Shown in pieces: positions 45,018-53,743 of a stretch of DNA of 64,000 bases. Made by a program: the position numbers and the translations under genes. Source of the stretch: Burkholderiaceae bacterium (GTDB taxonomy: Bacteria; Pseudomonadota; Gammaproteobacteria; Burkholderiales; Burkholderiaceae_C). The stretch's first letter is position 1, and every line of letters begins with the position of its first letter. Below the pieces are notes generated by a model. The model had not been told where the DNA came from, searched no databases, and worked only from the letters and a program-made list of their open reading frames with translations. The stretch covers positions 1-64,000 of the forward strand of contig SCRU01000045.1 of NCBI GenBank assembly GCA_004323695.1, given 5' to 3'.

Positions 45018-45838
45018 GGGCTTGCGCCATGCGACAGGTCGTGCGCGGGCCGCCCCTCCGGCACGCTGGCGCCGGCGGAGGGCCGGTCCGCAAGGGGTGC
45101 CGCGGCCAGTTCGGCCCTGAAATACTGTTCCAGCTCCTGCGCGAAAGCCGCCACGTTTTTCGGCGGATCAAAACGCCGGCCGAGCCGGATGCGGTAGCTC
45201 ACCGGCATGGGCGTGCGGCGAAACAGCGCGGACTGCTTGCCCAGGAAGGCCGCATCGGTGGTTTCGATGAATACCGTCTGCACCGGGACGCGCGCATATT
45301 TGGCAATCAGCCCGGCGGTGCCGTGCAATGCGTTGACGGGCGCGCGCGTGGTGCGCGTGCCCTCGGGGAACAGCAGCAGGGGGCTGCCGCCGCGTAGTTC
45401 CGTCACGGCCCGGCGCACCATGGCGTGCAGCGAGTCGTTGCGGATATAGCGCGCCAGCCGCGCCCCCGCGCCGAACAGGACGCTCTGCATGAGTTGGGCC
45501 TTCATGATGCAGGCGACATTCGGCACGCGCGAGATCACCATCACCGCGTCGAGCAGCGAAGGATGGTTCGGCGCGATGACGCAAGCCGGCTGATCCCGCA
45601 GCGCGTCGAGTGCGCGCAGATCGAACCGGCAGGCGCCGATCCAGGCCAGCAGTCGCAGGTACAGGCGAAAGGTGGCGCCGGCACCGTGCCGGCCCAGTTG
45701 CTCGCCCGCCATGCGCGGCAGCACGTAGCGCAGCGGCAGCGCCAGCAGCGACCAGGCCAGGCCCAGCAATGCCAGTAGACCCAGACCGGCGCGCAGCCGC
45801 ACGGCGTCGCGCAGGGCACGCCAGCGGGCCGGCGGCAT
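45014..45838 (-). CDS. 1-acylglycerol-3-phosphate-type acyltransferase
   Basis: A 274-residue PlsC-family enzyme: N-terminal membrane helix, NHPSLLD (H-x4-D) motif near residue 99, and FPEGTRT near residue 175. The ATG at 45838 was chosen because the upstream open frame has no family character. It is coupled to the glycosyltransferase after it. The pair is read towards the main polyene-like operon and is probably functionally part of it. Confidence 0.86.
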   Translation of the reverse strand: MPPARWRALRDAVRLRAGLGLLALLGLAWSLLALPLRYVLPRMAGEQLGRHGAGATFRLYLRLLAWIGACRFDLRALDALRDQPACVIAPNHPSLLDAVMVISRVPNVACIMKAQLMQSVLFGAGARLARYIRNDSLHAMVRRAVTELRGGSPLLLFPEGTRTTRAPVNALHGTAGLIAKYARVPVQTVFIETTDAAFLGKQSALFRRTPMPVSYRIRLGRRFDPPKNVAAFAQELEQYFRAELAAAPLADRPSAGASVPEGRPAHDLSHGASP

Positions 45839-46037
45839 CAGGGGCTCCCGCAGGTGGCCGCAGCGGGGTGCGATGGTGGGGCAGCCATGGGATGTTCTGA
45901 GGGGTGGGTGCGTGTGGATGTCCCGCGGGTCCACCGGCAGCACAGCCACGGCCCGGGCTGCGGGAGAGCGCGAATCGATCCAATTTTACTGTGGCGGCGT
46001 AACAAAACGGTAACCGGCGTGTCTTGCTCCAAATTGT

Positions 46038-46096
46038 GCATCAAATGAGTCGGCGGCCCTTTCCCATCAACCGCAAGCCGCTATTGATTCAGGAGT
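46038..46096 (-). repeat. AT-rich dispersed element, copy 9 (3' end of GNAT gene)
   Basis: Minus strand: ATAGC, 18 bases, AAGGGCC (plus-strand 46080-46084 and 46055-46061). The host gene reads into it as S-I-A-A-C-G and stops inside the 18-base spacer. Confidence 0.75.
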
Positions 46097-46648
46097 GACG
46101 GGGGTGGTCAGCAGCGATTGCACGCGCACCAGCGCGGCGTTGTCCGGATGCCGCTGCGCGCGAAAGCCGCTGGCCCTGGCCAGCGCCAGCATGGGCGCAT
46201 TGCCGCGCAGCACGTCGCCATACAGCTGCTTGACGCCTTGCGCGCGCGCGGCCGCGACCAGCGTGCGCAACAGCCGCCGGCCAATGCCCTGGCCGTGCCA
46301 GGCGTCGCCCACCGCGATGCCGAATTCGGCCACTTCGGGCGCACCGCCCACGCGCACGAAGCGCGCGTCGCCCACCTGCGTCTGCAAGCCGGCGCCGAAC
46401 GATTCGGCCACCAGCGCGAAGTGGTCGTGGTAGTCGACGTGCGTGAAGGCCTGCGTCAACGCCTCGGGCAATTCGCTCAGGCCCACCAGAAAGCGCAGGT
46501 AGCGCGACTGCGGCGTGAGGCCGTGCGCCACGAAGTCGCGCTCTTGGACATCATCCTGCGGCAGCACGGGGCGCAGCGTGATCCAGTCGCCGCGCGGGAG
46601 CTGAAACCGGTCGATCCATTCGACCGGGTAGCGGAACGCGGCATCCAT
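46067..46648 (-). CDS. GNAT-family N-acetyltransferase
   Basis: A 193-residue acetyltransferase. The acetyl-CoA loop is WHGQGIGRRLLRTLV and is preceded by AEFGIAVGDAW. The C-terminus (ESIAACG) and stop come from a dispersed AT-rich element. Its ATG overlaps the stop of the DUF2917 gene, so the two are one unit. The substrate is unknown. Confidence 0.87.
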   Translation of the reverse strand: MDAAFRYPVEWIDRFQLPRGDWITLRPVLPQDDVQERDFVAHGLTPQSRYLRFLVGLSELPEALTQAFTHVDYHDHFALVAESFGAGLQTQVGDARFVRVGGAPEVAEFGIAVGDAWHGQGIGRRLLRTLVAAARAQGVKQLYGDVLRGNAPMLALARASGFRAQRHPDNAALVRVQSLLTTPVTPESIAACG

Positions 46649-46953
46649 CACGCCAGCACCTGCTCGAACACCAGGCCGGGGTGTTGCCGGTTGCGCTCGT
46701 GCAGCGACCGGGCCGGCGTCGGCGTGGCGCATACGCTGAGGGACGAGGGCGCCATCGCCTGAATCACGGCGTGCCGATGTTCGGTTCCGGCAAAGCGGTC
46801 GCCGGCTTCGAGCACGAAGTCGCGCCGGTCGCCCTCGAGCGTGATCCACACGCTGCCGTCCTGGCACACGATATTGACGCCGGCCGCATCGGGCAGGCGC
46901 AGCATGGCGTCTTGCCGCAGGCTCAGGTCGAAACGATGGCTATCGGGTTTCAT
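46648..46953 (-). CDS. DUF2917 domain protein
   Basis: A 101-residue protein with the DUF2917 pattern: a hydrophobic stretch, VCQDGSVWITLEGD, then RDFVLEAGDRF, suggesting a small cupin-like beta fold. In Burkholderiales such genes commonly stand opposite a LysR regulator, as here (start 46953 against 47036). Function unknown. Confidence 0.82.
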   Translation of the reverse strand: MKPDSHRFDLSLRQDAMLRLPDAAGVNIVCQDGSVWITLEGDRRDFVLEAGDRFAGTEHRHAVIQAMAPSSLSVCATPTPARSLHERNRQHPGLVFEQVLA

Positions 46954-46968
46954 GGCAGATCCTTTCGC

Positions 46969-46987
46969 ATTCATGGTACGAATGAAT
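46969..46987. promoter_or_regulatory. Inverted repeat between LysR and DUF2917 genes
   Basis: ATTCAT, 7 bases, ATGAAT in the 82-base divergent region. The size and T-to-A spacing fit a LysR-type operator. Its position argues against translation starting at the ATG at 46982 within it. Confidence 0.45.
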
Positions 46988-47035
46988 ATACTGGGCGAAT
47001 TGGGCTTCATCAAACGGCAGATTGGAATCATTGAC

Positions 47036-48028
47036 ATGCGTACAGAGAATGCGAATCCATCGGCAAAGCCGCTTTTGGGCGGCATCCAGCGCTCCGAGTT
47101 GCCGCGGCTGGACCTGCTGCGCAGCTTCGAGGCCGCCGCGCGCACGCTGAGCTTTACGCTTGCCGCCAGGGAGCTGTTCCTCACGCAGTCGGCGGTGAGC
47201 CGGCAGATCCAGCAGGTCGAAGCGGGGCTGGGCGTGCCGCTGTTCGAGCGCCGGCACCGCGCGCTGGCGTTGACCGAGGCCGGCCAGGTACTGCAACGCG
47301 CCGTGGTCGACTGCCTGGAGCGCCTGCGCGATGCCACGGCGCGCGTGCGCGCCGACACCCGGTTGCGCCAGGTGGCGATCACCACCACGGCCGGATTTGC
47401 CTCGCTGTGGCTGATTCCGCGGCTGGACCGCTTCACCGCCGACCATCCGGGCGTGGATGTGCGGGTCTCGGCCACCAACGATCTGCTGGATCTCGCGCGC
47501 GCGCGCATCGACGTGGCCGTGCGCTTTGGCCGTGTCAGCGATGGCGTGGGCGAGCCGCTGTTCGAGGAGACGGTGTACCCGGTGTGCGCGCCGCAGTTGC
47601 TCGCCAACCCCGCCAGGCCCCTGCGGACACCGGCCGACCTGGTGCATCACACGCTGCTGGCCATTTTGCAGACGCCCCAGGAATCGGCGCTCAACGCCGA
47701 CTGGGCACCCTGGCTGAATATCATGGGCCTGCCCGAGCTGCGCACCAAGAACACCCTGCGGTTTACCCAGTACGGCGACGCCATTGCGGCGGCCATCGCT
47801 GGCCAGGGTGTGGCAATCGGCCGTCTGCCATTGGTCGCCGAGCTGCTGCGCGACGGGCGTCTCGTGGCACCGTTCGGCAACACCGCCGCCTCGCAGCGCG
47901 GCTACTTCGTGATCACGACGCCGCGCGCCGCCGGCAATCCCGACGCGCTGGATTTCGTGCGCTGGCTGCGGGAAGAGGCGGGGGCGCTCGGCGCGCTGCC
48001 TGATGTTGTTGATAAAAATGGCCAATAG
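47036..48028 (+). CDS. LysR-family regulator (GcvA-like)
   Basis: A 330-residue regulator. The helix-turn-helix spans about residues 20-80 (LPRLDLLRSFEAAARTLSF, LTQSAVSRQIQQVE), followed by a substrate-binding domain with TTTAGFASLWLIPRLDRF, of the GcvA/AmpR type. It probably controls the divergent DUF2917-GNAT pair. The final codons and TAG stop are encoded by a dispersed AT-rich element (48010-48068). Start chosen at 47036 just after an operator-like inverted repeat. Confidence 0.88.
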   Translation: MRTENANPSAKPLLGGIQRSELPRLDLLRSFEAAARTLSFTLAARELFLTQSAVSRQIQQVEAGLGVPLFERRHRALALTEAGQVLQRAVVDCLERLRDATARVRADTRLRQVAITTTAGFASLWLIPRLDRFTADHPGVDVRVSATNDLLDLARARIDVAVRFGRVSDGVGEPLFEETVYPVCAPQLLANPARPLRTPADLVHHTLLAILQTPQESALNADWAPWLNIMGLPELRTKNTLRFTQYGDAIAAAIAGQGVAIGRLPLVAELLRDGRLVAPFGNTAASQRGYFVITTPRAAGNPDALDFVRWLREEAGALGALPDVVDKNGQ

Positions 48029-48068
48029 CCCTTATGGGATATCGGTATTAAGCTATTTAAATTATAGC
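48010..48068 (-). repeat. AT-rich dispersed element, copy 10 (3' end of lysR)
   Basis: Minus strand: GCTAT, 7 bases, ATAGC, 18 bases, AAGGGCT, then ATTGGCCATTTTTATC (plus-strand 48068 back to 48010). One of the best-preserved copies. It supplies the lysR stop and fills the gap before the convergent pfp gene. Confidence 0.85.
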
Positions 48069-48088
48069 GATTCGATGCCAACCAGGCT

Positions 48089-49351
48089 TCACGCCAATTC
48101 GAACGACGGCAGCTTGCGCGCGACCAGCTGGTTGCGCAGCGTGGCGTACACCGGCAGGCCGCCCTGGTAGCCGGGGTAGTCCTCGCCCTCGATGAGTGGC
48201 AACAGATAGCGGCGGCAGGCGTCGGTGATGCCGAAGCCGTCCGCGTTGATGAACTCGCGCGGCATGGTTTTCTCGACGTTCGCGACCTGCTCCAGCGGCG
48301 CGCTGCCAATGCGCCAGCGATACGGCGCATCGCTGATGCGCTCGATGGTCGGCATCACGGCATTGCGGCCCTCCAGCGCGAGCTCGACCGCGCGCTGGCC
48401 CAGCGCGTACGCCTGCTGCACATCGGTGGCCGAGGCGATATGCCGCGCCGCGCGCTGCAGGTAATCGGCGACGGCCCAATGGAACTTGTGGCCCAGCGCA
48501 TCCTTTACCATCTGCGCCACGACCGGCGCCGCGCCGCCCAGCTGCGCGTGGCCGAAGGCGTCGCGCGTGCCCTGCTCGGCCAGGAAGCTGCCGTCCGGGT
48601 GGTGGCATCCCTCCGACACGACCACCGAGCAGTAGCCATGTTGCTTCACCAGCGCATCGACGCGCGCCAGAAACCTGTCCTTGTCAAATTCGATTTCCGG
48701 GAACAGCACCACGACCGGAATGCCCTGCGACTCGACCAGTCCACCGGCGGCGGCAATCCAGCCTGCATGCCGGCCCATCACTTCCAGGACGAAAACCCTG
48801 GTCGACGTGGCTGCCATGGAGCGCACGTCCAGCGAGGCCTCCAGGACGGACACCGCCACGTATTTGGCGACCGAGCCGAAACCGGGGCAGCAATCGGTCA
48901 GCGGCAGGTCGTTGTCGATCGTCTTGGGCACGTGGATCGCCTGCAGCGGGTAGCCCAGCGACTGCGACAACTGGCTGACCTTGAAGCAGGTATCGGCCGA
49001 ATCGCCGCCGCCGTTGTAGAAGAAGTAGCCGATGCCGTGCGCCTTGAAGACCTCGATCAGGCGCTCGTACTCGCGCCGGTTCTTCTCCAGCGACTTGAGC
49101 TTGTAGCGGCATGAGCCAAAGGCGCCGGCCGGCGTGCTGCGCAGCGCGGCAATGGTGTCGGCCGACTCTTCGCCGGTGTCGATCAGTTCCTCGGTCAGCG
49201 CGCCGATGATGCCGTTCTTGCCGGCATACACGGTGCCGATGCGGTCCGGGTGCCGGCGCGCGGTCTCGATCACGCCCGCGGCCGAGGCATTGATGACGGC
49301 GGTGACGCCGCCGGACTGGGCGTAGAACGCGTTGCTGCGGGCAGTGTTCAT
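48089..49351 (-). CDS. pfp: PPi-dependent 6-phosphofructokinase
   Basis: A 420-residue phosphofructokinase of the pyrophosphate-using group. Evidence is NGGGDSADT with an aspartate at the position that blocks ATP, PKTIDNDLP, and VMGRHAGW. The enzyme is reversible and takes part in glycolysis and gluconeogenesis with PPi. It lies immediately behind malate synthase G (stop of one touches start of the next), so both may be expressed together during growth on two-carbon compounds. Confidence 0.93.
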   Translation of the reverse strand: MNTARSNAFYAQSGGVTAVINASAAGVIETARRHPDRIGTVYAGKNGIIGALTEELIDTGEESADTIAALRSTPAGAFGSCRYKLKSLEKNRREYERLIEVFKAHGIGYFFYNGGGDSADTCFKVSQLSQSLGYPLQAIHVPKTIDNDLPLTDCCPGFGSVAKYVAVSVLEASLDVRSMAATSTRVFVLEVMGRHAGWIAAAGGLVESQGIPVVVLFPEIEFDKDRFLARVDALVKQHGYCSVVVSEGCHHPDGSFLAEQGTRDAFGHAQLGGAAPVVAQMVKDALGHKFHWAVADYLQRAARHIASATDVQQAYALGQRAVELALEGRNAVMPTIERISDAPYRWRIGSAPLEQVANVEKTMPREFINADGFGITDACRRYLLPLIEGEDYPGYQGGLPVYATLRNQLVARKLPSFELA

Positions 49352-51589
49352 TCAGGCCTCGCCTTTCACCTTGAGCCGCCAGCCATGCAGCAGCGGCTCG
49401 GTATAGCCGCTGGGCTGCACCAGGCCCTTGAACACCAGGTCGCACGCGGCCTGGTAGGCCATCGAGGTCTTGAAGTGGCCGGCCATCGGCTTGTACAGTG
49501 GGTCGCCCGCGTTCTGGCCGTCTACCACGGCGGCCATGCGTTGGAAGGTTTCTCGCACCTGGACCTCGGTGACGACCCCATGAAGCAACCAATTGGCGAT
49601 GTGCTGGCTTGAGATGCGCAAGGTGGCGCGGTCTTCCATGAGGGCCACGTTGTGGATGTCGGGTACCTTGGAGCAGCCCACGCCCTGGTCCACCCAGCGC
49701 ACCACGTAGCCCAGGATGCCCTGCGCGTTGTTGTCGAGCTCCTGCTGGCGCTCGGTGACCGTCCAGTTCGGCGCGGCAGTTACGGGGACCTGCAGCAGGC
49801 CGCCCAGCAGGGCGTCGTGCGCGGCGACCGGGTCGGTCTGCGCGGCGGCCTGTTCCATCTCCGCCTGCACTTGTGCCACGTTCACCTCGTGATAGTGCAG
49901 CGCGTGCAGCGTGGCGGCGGTGGGCGAGGGTACCCAGGCAGTATTCGCGCCGGCGCGCGGTTGCGCGATCTTTTGCTCCAGCATGGCGGCCATCAGGTCG
50001 GGCATGGCCCACATGCCCTTGCCGATCTGGGCGCGTCCGCGCAGGCCGCAGGCGAGGCCGACGGCGACGTTGTTCTTCTCGTAGGCGGCGATCCAGGCGC
50101 TGGCCTTCATGTCGCCCTTGCGGATCATCGGGCCGGCGCGCATCGCGCTGTGCATCTCGTCGCCGGTGCGGTCCAGGAAGCCGGTGTTGATGAAGGCCAC
50201 GCGGCTGGCCGCGGCGGCAATGCAGGCCTGCAGGTTCACGCTGGTGCGGCGCTCCTCGTCCATGATGCCGAGCTTGACGGTGTTCGCCGGCAGGCCCAGC
50301 AGCGCCTCGACCCGACCGAACAGCTCGCTGGCAAAGGCCACTTCCTTCGGGCCGTGCATCTTGGGCTTGACGATGTAGACGCTGCCCATGCGCGAGTTGC
50401 GCATCGCGTTCCAGTCGCCCTGGCGCTGCAGATCCACCATCGCGATCGCGGTGGTGATGACCGCGTCCATGATGCCTTCGGGAATCTCCTTGCCGCCGTC
50501 GTACAGGATGGCCGGGTTGGTCATCAGGTGCCCCACGTTGCGCAGGAACATCAGCGAGCGTCCGTGCCGGCGCACCGGCTGGCCCACCGCGTGACCGTGG
50601 CCGCCATCGGCACCGAAGCCGCCGATGTACTCGCGATCGGGGTTCAGGCCGCGCGTGAAGGTTTTGCCGCCCTTGCTCACCTGCTCGGTCAGCGTGCCTC
50701 GCAGGATGCCGAGCCAGTTGCTGTAGGCCAGCAGCTTGTCCTGTGCATCCACCGCGGCGATCGAATCTTCCAGATCGAGGATGGTCGAGAGCGCGGCCTC
50801 CAGCACCAAGTCGGAAATGCCGGCGGCGTCGGCACGGCCGATCTCGGTGCCGCGGTCGATGCGCACATCGATGTGCAGGCCGTTGTGCTTGAGCAGCACC
50901 GCCGAGGGCGCGGCGGCATCGCCCTGGTAGCCCACGAATTGCACCGGGTCGACCAGGCCCGTGCTCTTGCCGTCCGGCAGTGACACCACCAGCTTGCCGC
51001 CGGTCACGCTGTAGCCGGTGGCGTTGCCGTGCGAAGCGCCGGCCAGCGGCGCGGCCTGGTCCAGCACGCGTCGTGCGAATTCAATCACCCTGGCGCCGCG
51101 CACCGGGTTGTAAGCCCTGCCTTTTTCGGCGCCGCCGGTCTCGGCAATTGCATCGGTGCCGTACAGCGCGTCGTACAGCGAGCCCCAGCGCGCGTTGGCG
51201 GCGTTCAGCGCATAGCGCGCGTTCAGGATCGGTACCACCAGTTGCGGGCCGGCCTGGCTGGCCAGTTCGGCATCGACGTTCTCGGTGCTGACGCGCACGC
51301 CGGCGGGCGGCGGCACCAGGTAGCCGATGGTCTCCAGGAATTTGCGGTACGCCACCATGTCGCGGATCGGGCCGGGATTGGCGCCATGCCAGGTGTCGAG
51401 TTCGCGCTGCAGGCGCTCGCGTTCCGCCAGCAGCGCGAGGTTCTTCGGCGCCAGGTCGGCCACGATGGCGTCGAAGCCGCTCCAGAACGTGGCGCTGTCG
51501 ACGCCGGTGCCGGGCAGCACCTGCTCGTTCACGAACCGGTGCAGCCGGGCGTCCACCTGCAGGCGGTGGACCGAAATACGTGCGGTCAT
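49352..51589 (-). CDS. glcB: Malate synthase G
   Basis: A 745-residue enzyme condensing glyoxylate with acetyl-CoA to malate. Characteristic blocks are [36 protein letters not shown] and [22 protein letters not shown]. Length is that of the monomeric G isoform. The ATG at 51589 has a GGAG site; the upstream open frame overlaps the dehalogenase end. Its neighbour, a 2-haloacid dehalogenase, yields glycolate from haloacetate, one oxidation step from the glyoxylate used here. Confidence 0.96.
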   Translation of the reverse strand: MTARISVHRLQVDARLHRFVNEQVLPGTGVDSATFWSGFDAIVADLAPKNLALLAERERLQRELDTWHGANPGPIRDMVAYRKFLETIGYLVPPPAGVRVSTENVDAELASQAGPQLVVPILNARYALNAANARWGSLYDALYGTDAIAETGGAEKGRAYNPVRGARVIEFARRVLDQAAPLAGASHGNATGYSVTGGKLVVSLPDGKSTGLVDPVQFVGYQGDAAAPSAVLLKHNGLHIDVRIDRGTEIGRADAAGISDLVLEAALSTILDLEDSIAAVDAQDKLLAYSNWLGILRGTLTEQVSKGGKTFTRGLNPDREYIGGFGADGGHGHAVGQPVRRHGRSLMFLRNVGHLMTNPAILYDGGKEIPEGIMDAVITTAIAMVDLQRQGDWNAMRNSRMGSVYIVKPKMHGPKEVAFASELFGRVEALLGLPANTVKLGIMDEERRTSVNLQACIAAAASRVAFINTGFLDRTGDEMHSAMRAGPMIRKGDMKASAWIAAYEKNNVAVGLACGLRGRAQIGKGMWAMPDLMAAMLEQKIAQPRAGANTAWVPSPTAATLHALHYHEVNVAQVQAEMEQAAAQTDPVAAHDALLGGLLQVPVTAAPNWTVTERQQELDNNAQGILGYVVRWVDQGVGCSKVPDIHNVALMEDRATLRISSQHIANWLLHGVVTEVQVRETFQRMAAVVDGQNAGDPLYKPMAGHFKTSMAYQAACDLVFKGLVQPSGYTEPLLHGWRLKVKGEA

Positions 51590-51599
51590 GGAATCTCCA

Positions 51600-52334
51600 T
51601 CAAACTTCAAAAAACGAGAGGACGTCGCGCAGGCTGGTGCCGATGCGGGTCGGCTGGGTGCCGAGCTCTTCGAACGGCCGCTGGTAGCGGTTCACCCAAA
51701 GCGTCTGATAGCCGTGCCAGGTGGCGCCGAGCGCGTCCCAGCTGTTGCTGCTCACGAACAGTATTTTCGCAGCTTCCAGGCCCATCGCCTGCTCGCCCAG
51801 CTTATAGGCGGCAGGATGCGTCTTGTACTTGCGCACGGCGTCCACGCTGATCACGTGGTCCAGCAAGGCCTCGAAACCGGCGCTGCGCACCGCGCTGCCA
51901 AGCATCCCGGGGTCGCCGTTGGACAGGATCCCGGTCGCGATGCCCCGGGCCCGGAGGGCCTGCAGTACGGCCTGGTTCTCGGGGAAGGCGCGCAGGTTCC
52001 GGTATTCGTTCATGAGCCGGTCAATTTGAGCGCCAAAAGTGGCCTCAGCCCTTTCTGGTTCTTTGATGTTTGCTATTTGTTTAATAGCGTACACCAGGCC
52101 GGCGCGGGTCAGCTCCCAGAACGGCCGGTAGTGCGCGCCATCGCTGCTGGTGGTCACCAGCCGGCTGTATTCGATCTGCTTGTCGCGCCACAGCACGCTC
52201 AGGTCTTGGCCGCGGCCGGGGAACAGCTGCTCGGCCAGTTGGCCCACGCTGTACACATCGAACAGCGTGCCGTAGGCGTCGAACAAGACGGCCAGCGGGC
52301 TTTCGGCGCTCGGGGCGCGGGACGGATCCATCAT
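51600..52334 (-). CDS. (S)-2-haloacid dehalogenase, type II
   Basis: A 244-residue HAD-superfamily enzyme with the L-2-haloacid dehalogenase set: nucleophile D in FDAYGTLFD, Arg in [11 protein letters not shown], Ser in LSNGDP, Lys and Tyr in [11 protein letters not shown], and Ser/Asn/Asp in [10 protein letters not shown]. It hydrolyses short 2-haloacids. A dispersed AT-rich element (52030-52088) is translated in frame as [20 protein letters not shown], a surface-type helical segment. Same strand as glcB and pfp. Confidence 0.9.
   Translation of the reverse strand: MMDPSRAPSAESPLAVLFDAYGTLFDVYSVGQLAEQLFPGRGQDLSVLWRDKQIEYSRLVTTSSDGAHYRPFWELTRAGLVYAIKQIANIKEPERAEATFGAQIDRLMNEYRNLRAFPENQAVLQALRARGIATGILSNGDPGMLGSAVRSAGFEALLDHVISVDAVRKYKTHPAAYKLGEQAMGLEAAKILFVSSNSWDALGATWHGYQTLWVNRYQRPFEELGTQPTRIGTSLRDVLSFFEV
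52030..52088 (-). repeat. AT-rich dispersed element, copy 11 (in dehalogenase gene)
   Basis: Minus strand, sense to the gene: GCTAT, 7 bases, ATAGC, 18 bases, AAGGGCT, GAGGCCACTTTTGGC. The closest copy to the inferred consensus. Read as I-A-x6-R-A-E-A. Confidence 0.87.
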
Positions 52335-52439
52335 CCGTCCAATTTTAGGGGATGGCCGACATCGCCCCGGCCGGTTGCGGCGCTGCCGTGGCTCGCGCGC
52401 CGGATTGATTCATGACTTTTATACGCATAATCTGGTTTC

Positions 52440-53639
52440 ATGGACCAGCCTCAGCCCTCCGCAACCAGGCAGCCGCTGCCGTACACCGGCATCCGGGTGG
52501 TGGAATTCACCCACATGGTGATGGGCCCGACCTGCGGCATGGTGCTGGCGGATCTGGGCGCCGAAGTCATCAAGGTGGAGCCGCTCGCGGGCGACAGCAC
52601 GCGCCGCCTGATCGGCGCGGGGGCCGGATTTTTTCCACTCTTTAACCGCAACAAAAAAAGTCTGGCGCTGGATCTGGGCTCGCCGGGCGGCCAGGAGGCC
52701 GTGCTGCGCCTGATCGCCACGGCCGATATCGTGAGCGAGAACTTCAAGCCCGCGACGATGCAGAACCTGGGACTGGACTACGACAGCCTCAAGCAACTCA
52801 ACCCGCGCCTGATCTACGTCAGCCACAAGGGTTTCCTGCCCGGCCCGTACGAGCACCGGACCGCGCTCGACGAGGTGGTGCAGATGATGGGGGGGCTGGC
52901 CTACATGACGGGCCGCCCCGGCGATCCGCTGCGCGCCGGCAGCAGCGTGAACGACATCATGGGCGGGCTGTTCGGTGCCATCGGCGCGATGGCCGCTTTG
53001 GCGCAGCGCGAGAAGACCGGGCTCGGCCAGCAGGTGCAGAGCGCGCTGTTCGAGAACAACGTGTTCCTGGTGGCGCAGCACATGATGCAGTTTGCCGTGA
53101 CCGGCCAGCCGGCCGCGCCCATGCCGAGCCGGATCTCGCCGTGGGCCGTGTACGACGTCTTCACCGTGGGCGGCGGCGAGCAGATCTTTCTGGCGGTGGT
53201 GAGCGACACCCAGTGGGCGCTGTTCTGCGATGCCTTCGGTTTTGCCGACCTGAAGGCGGACGCGCGCCTGGCAAGCAACAACGACCGGGTGCGCGCGCGC
53301 GAGTGGATGATGCCGCTGCTGCGCGAGCGCCTGGGCGCGCGCGGCGCCGCGCAGATCCGGGCGATCTTCGAGCAGCACGGGCTGCCGTTCGCACCCATCA
53401 CGCGCCCCGAGGACCTGCTGCAGGACGCGCATCTGCTGGCCACCGGCGGGCTGGCACCGATCACCCTGCCGGACGGCCCGGGGGCGGGTCGCGAAACCAA
53501 AACGGTGCTGTTGCCGCTGATACTGGACGGTGAGCGCCCCGGGGTGCGCCGGTCGCCCCCGCGGCTGGGCGAGCACAGCGCCGAACTGCTGGCCGAGCTC
53601 GGCTACAGTGCTTCGGAAATAGAAGCGCTCTGCCAATGA
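52440..53639 (+). CDS. Class III CoA-transferase (CaiB/BaiF family)
   Basis: A 399-residue enzyme moving CoA between acids through a covalent aspartyl intermediate; the probable nucleophile is D144 in TALDEVVQMMGG. The N-terminus (RVVEFTHMVMGPTCGMVLADLGAEVIKVEP) and NRNKKSLALDL are standard for the family. Neither donor nor acceptor can be predicted. It diverges from the dehalogenase across 105 bases. Confidence 0.92.
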   Translation: MDQPQPSATRQPLPYTGIRVVEFTHMVMGPTCGMVLADLGAEVIKVEPLAGDSTRRLIGAGAGFFPLFNRNKKSLALDLGSPGGQEAVLRLIATADIVSENFKPATMQNLGLDYDSLKQLNPRLIYVSHKGFLPGPYEHRTALDEVVQMMGGLAYMTGRPGDPLRAGSSVNDIMGGLFGAIGAMAALAQREKTGLGQQVQSALFENNVFLVAQHMMQFAVTGQPAAPMPSRISPWAVYDVFTVGGGEQIFLAVVSDTQWALFCDAFGFADLKADARLASNNDRVRAREWMMPLLRERLGARGAAQIRAIFEQHGLPFAPITRPEDLLQDAHLLATGGLAPITLPDGPGAGRETKTVLLPLILDGERPGVRRSPPRLGEHSAELLAELGYSASEIEALCQ

Positions 53640-53743
53640 TGGGCAAGGACAAAACCCTTTCTTCGTTGCTCAATCCGGCCGTGGCGCGCGCCAACGCCGG
53701 ACGGCCCGGCCGTGGCCCGACCGGCCGCGCATGATCGGACGGC

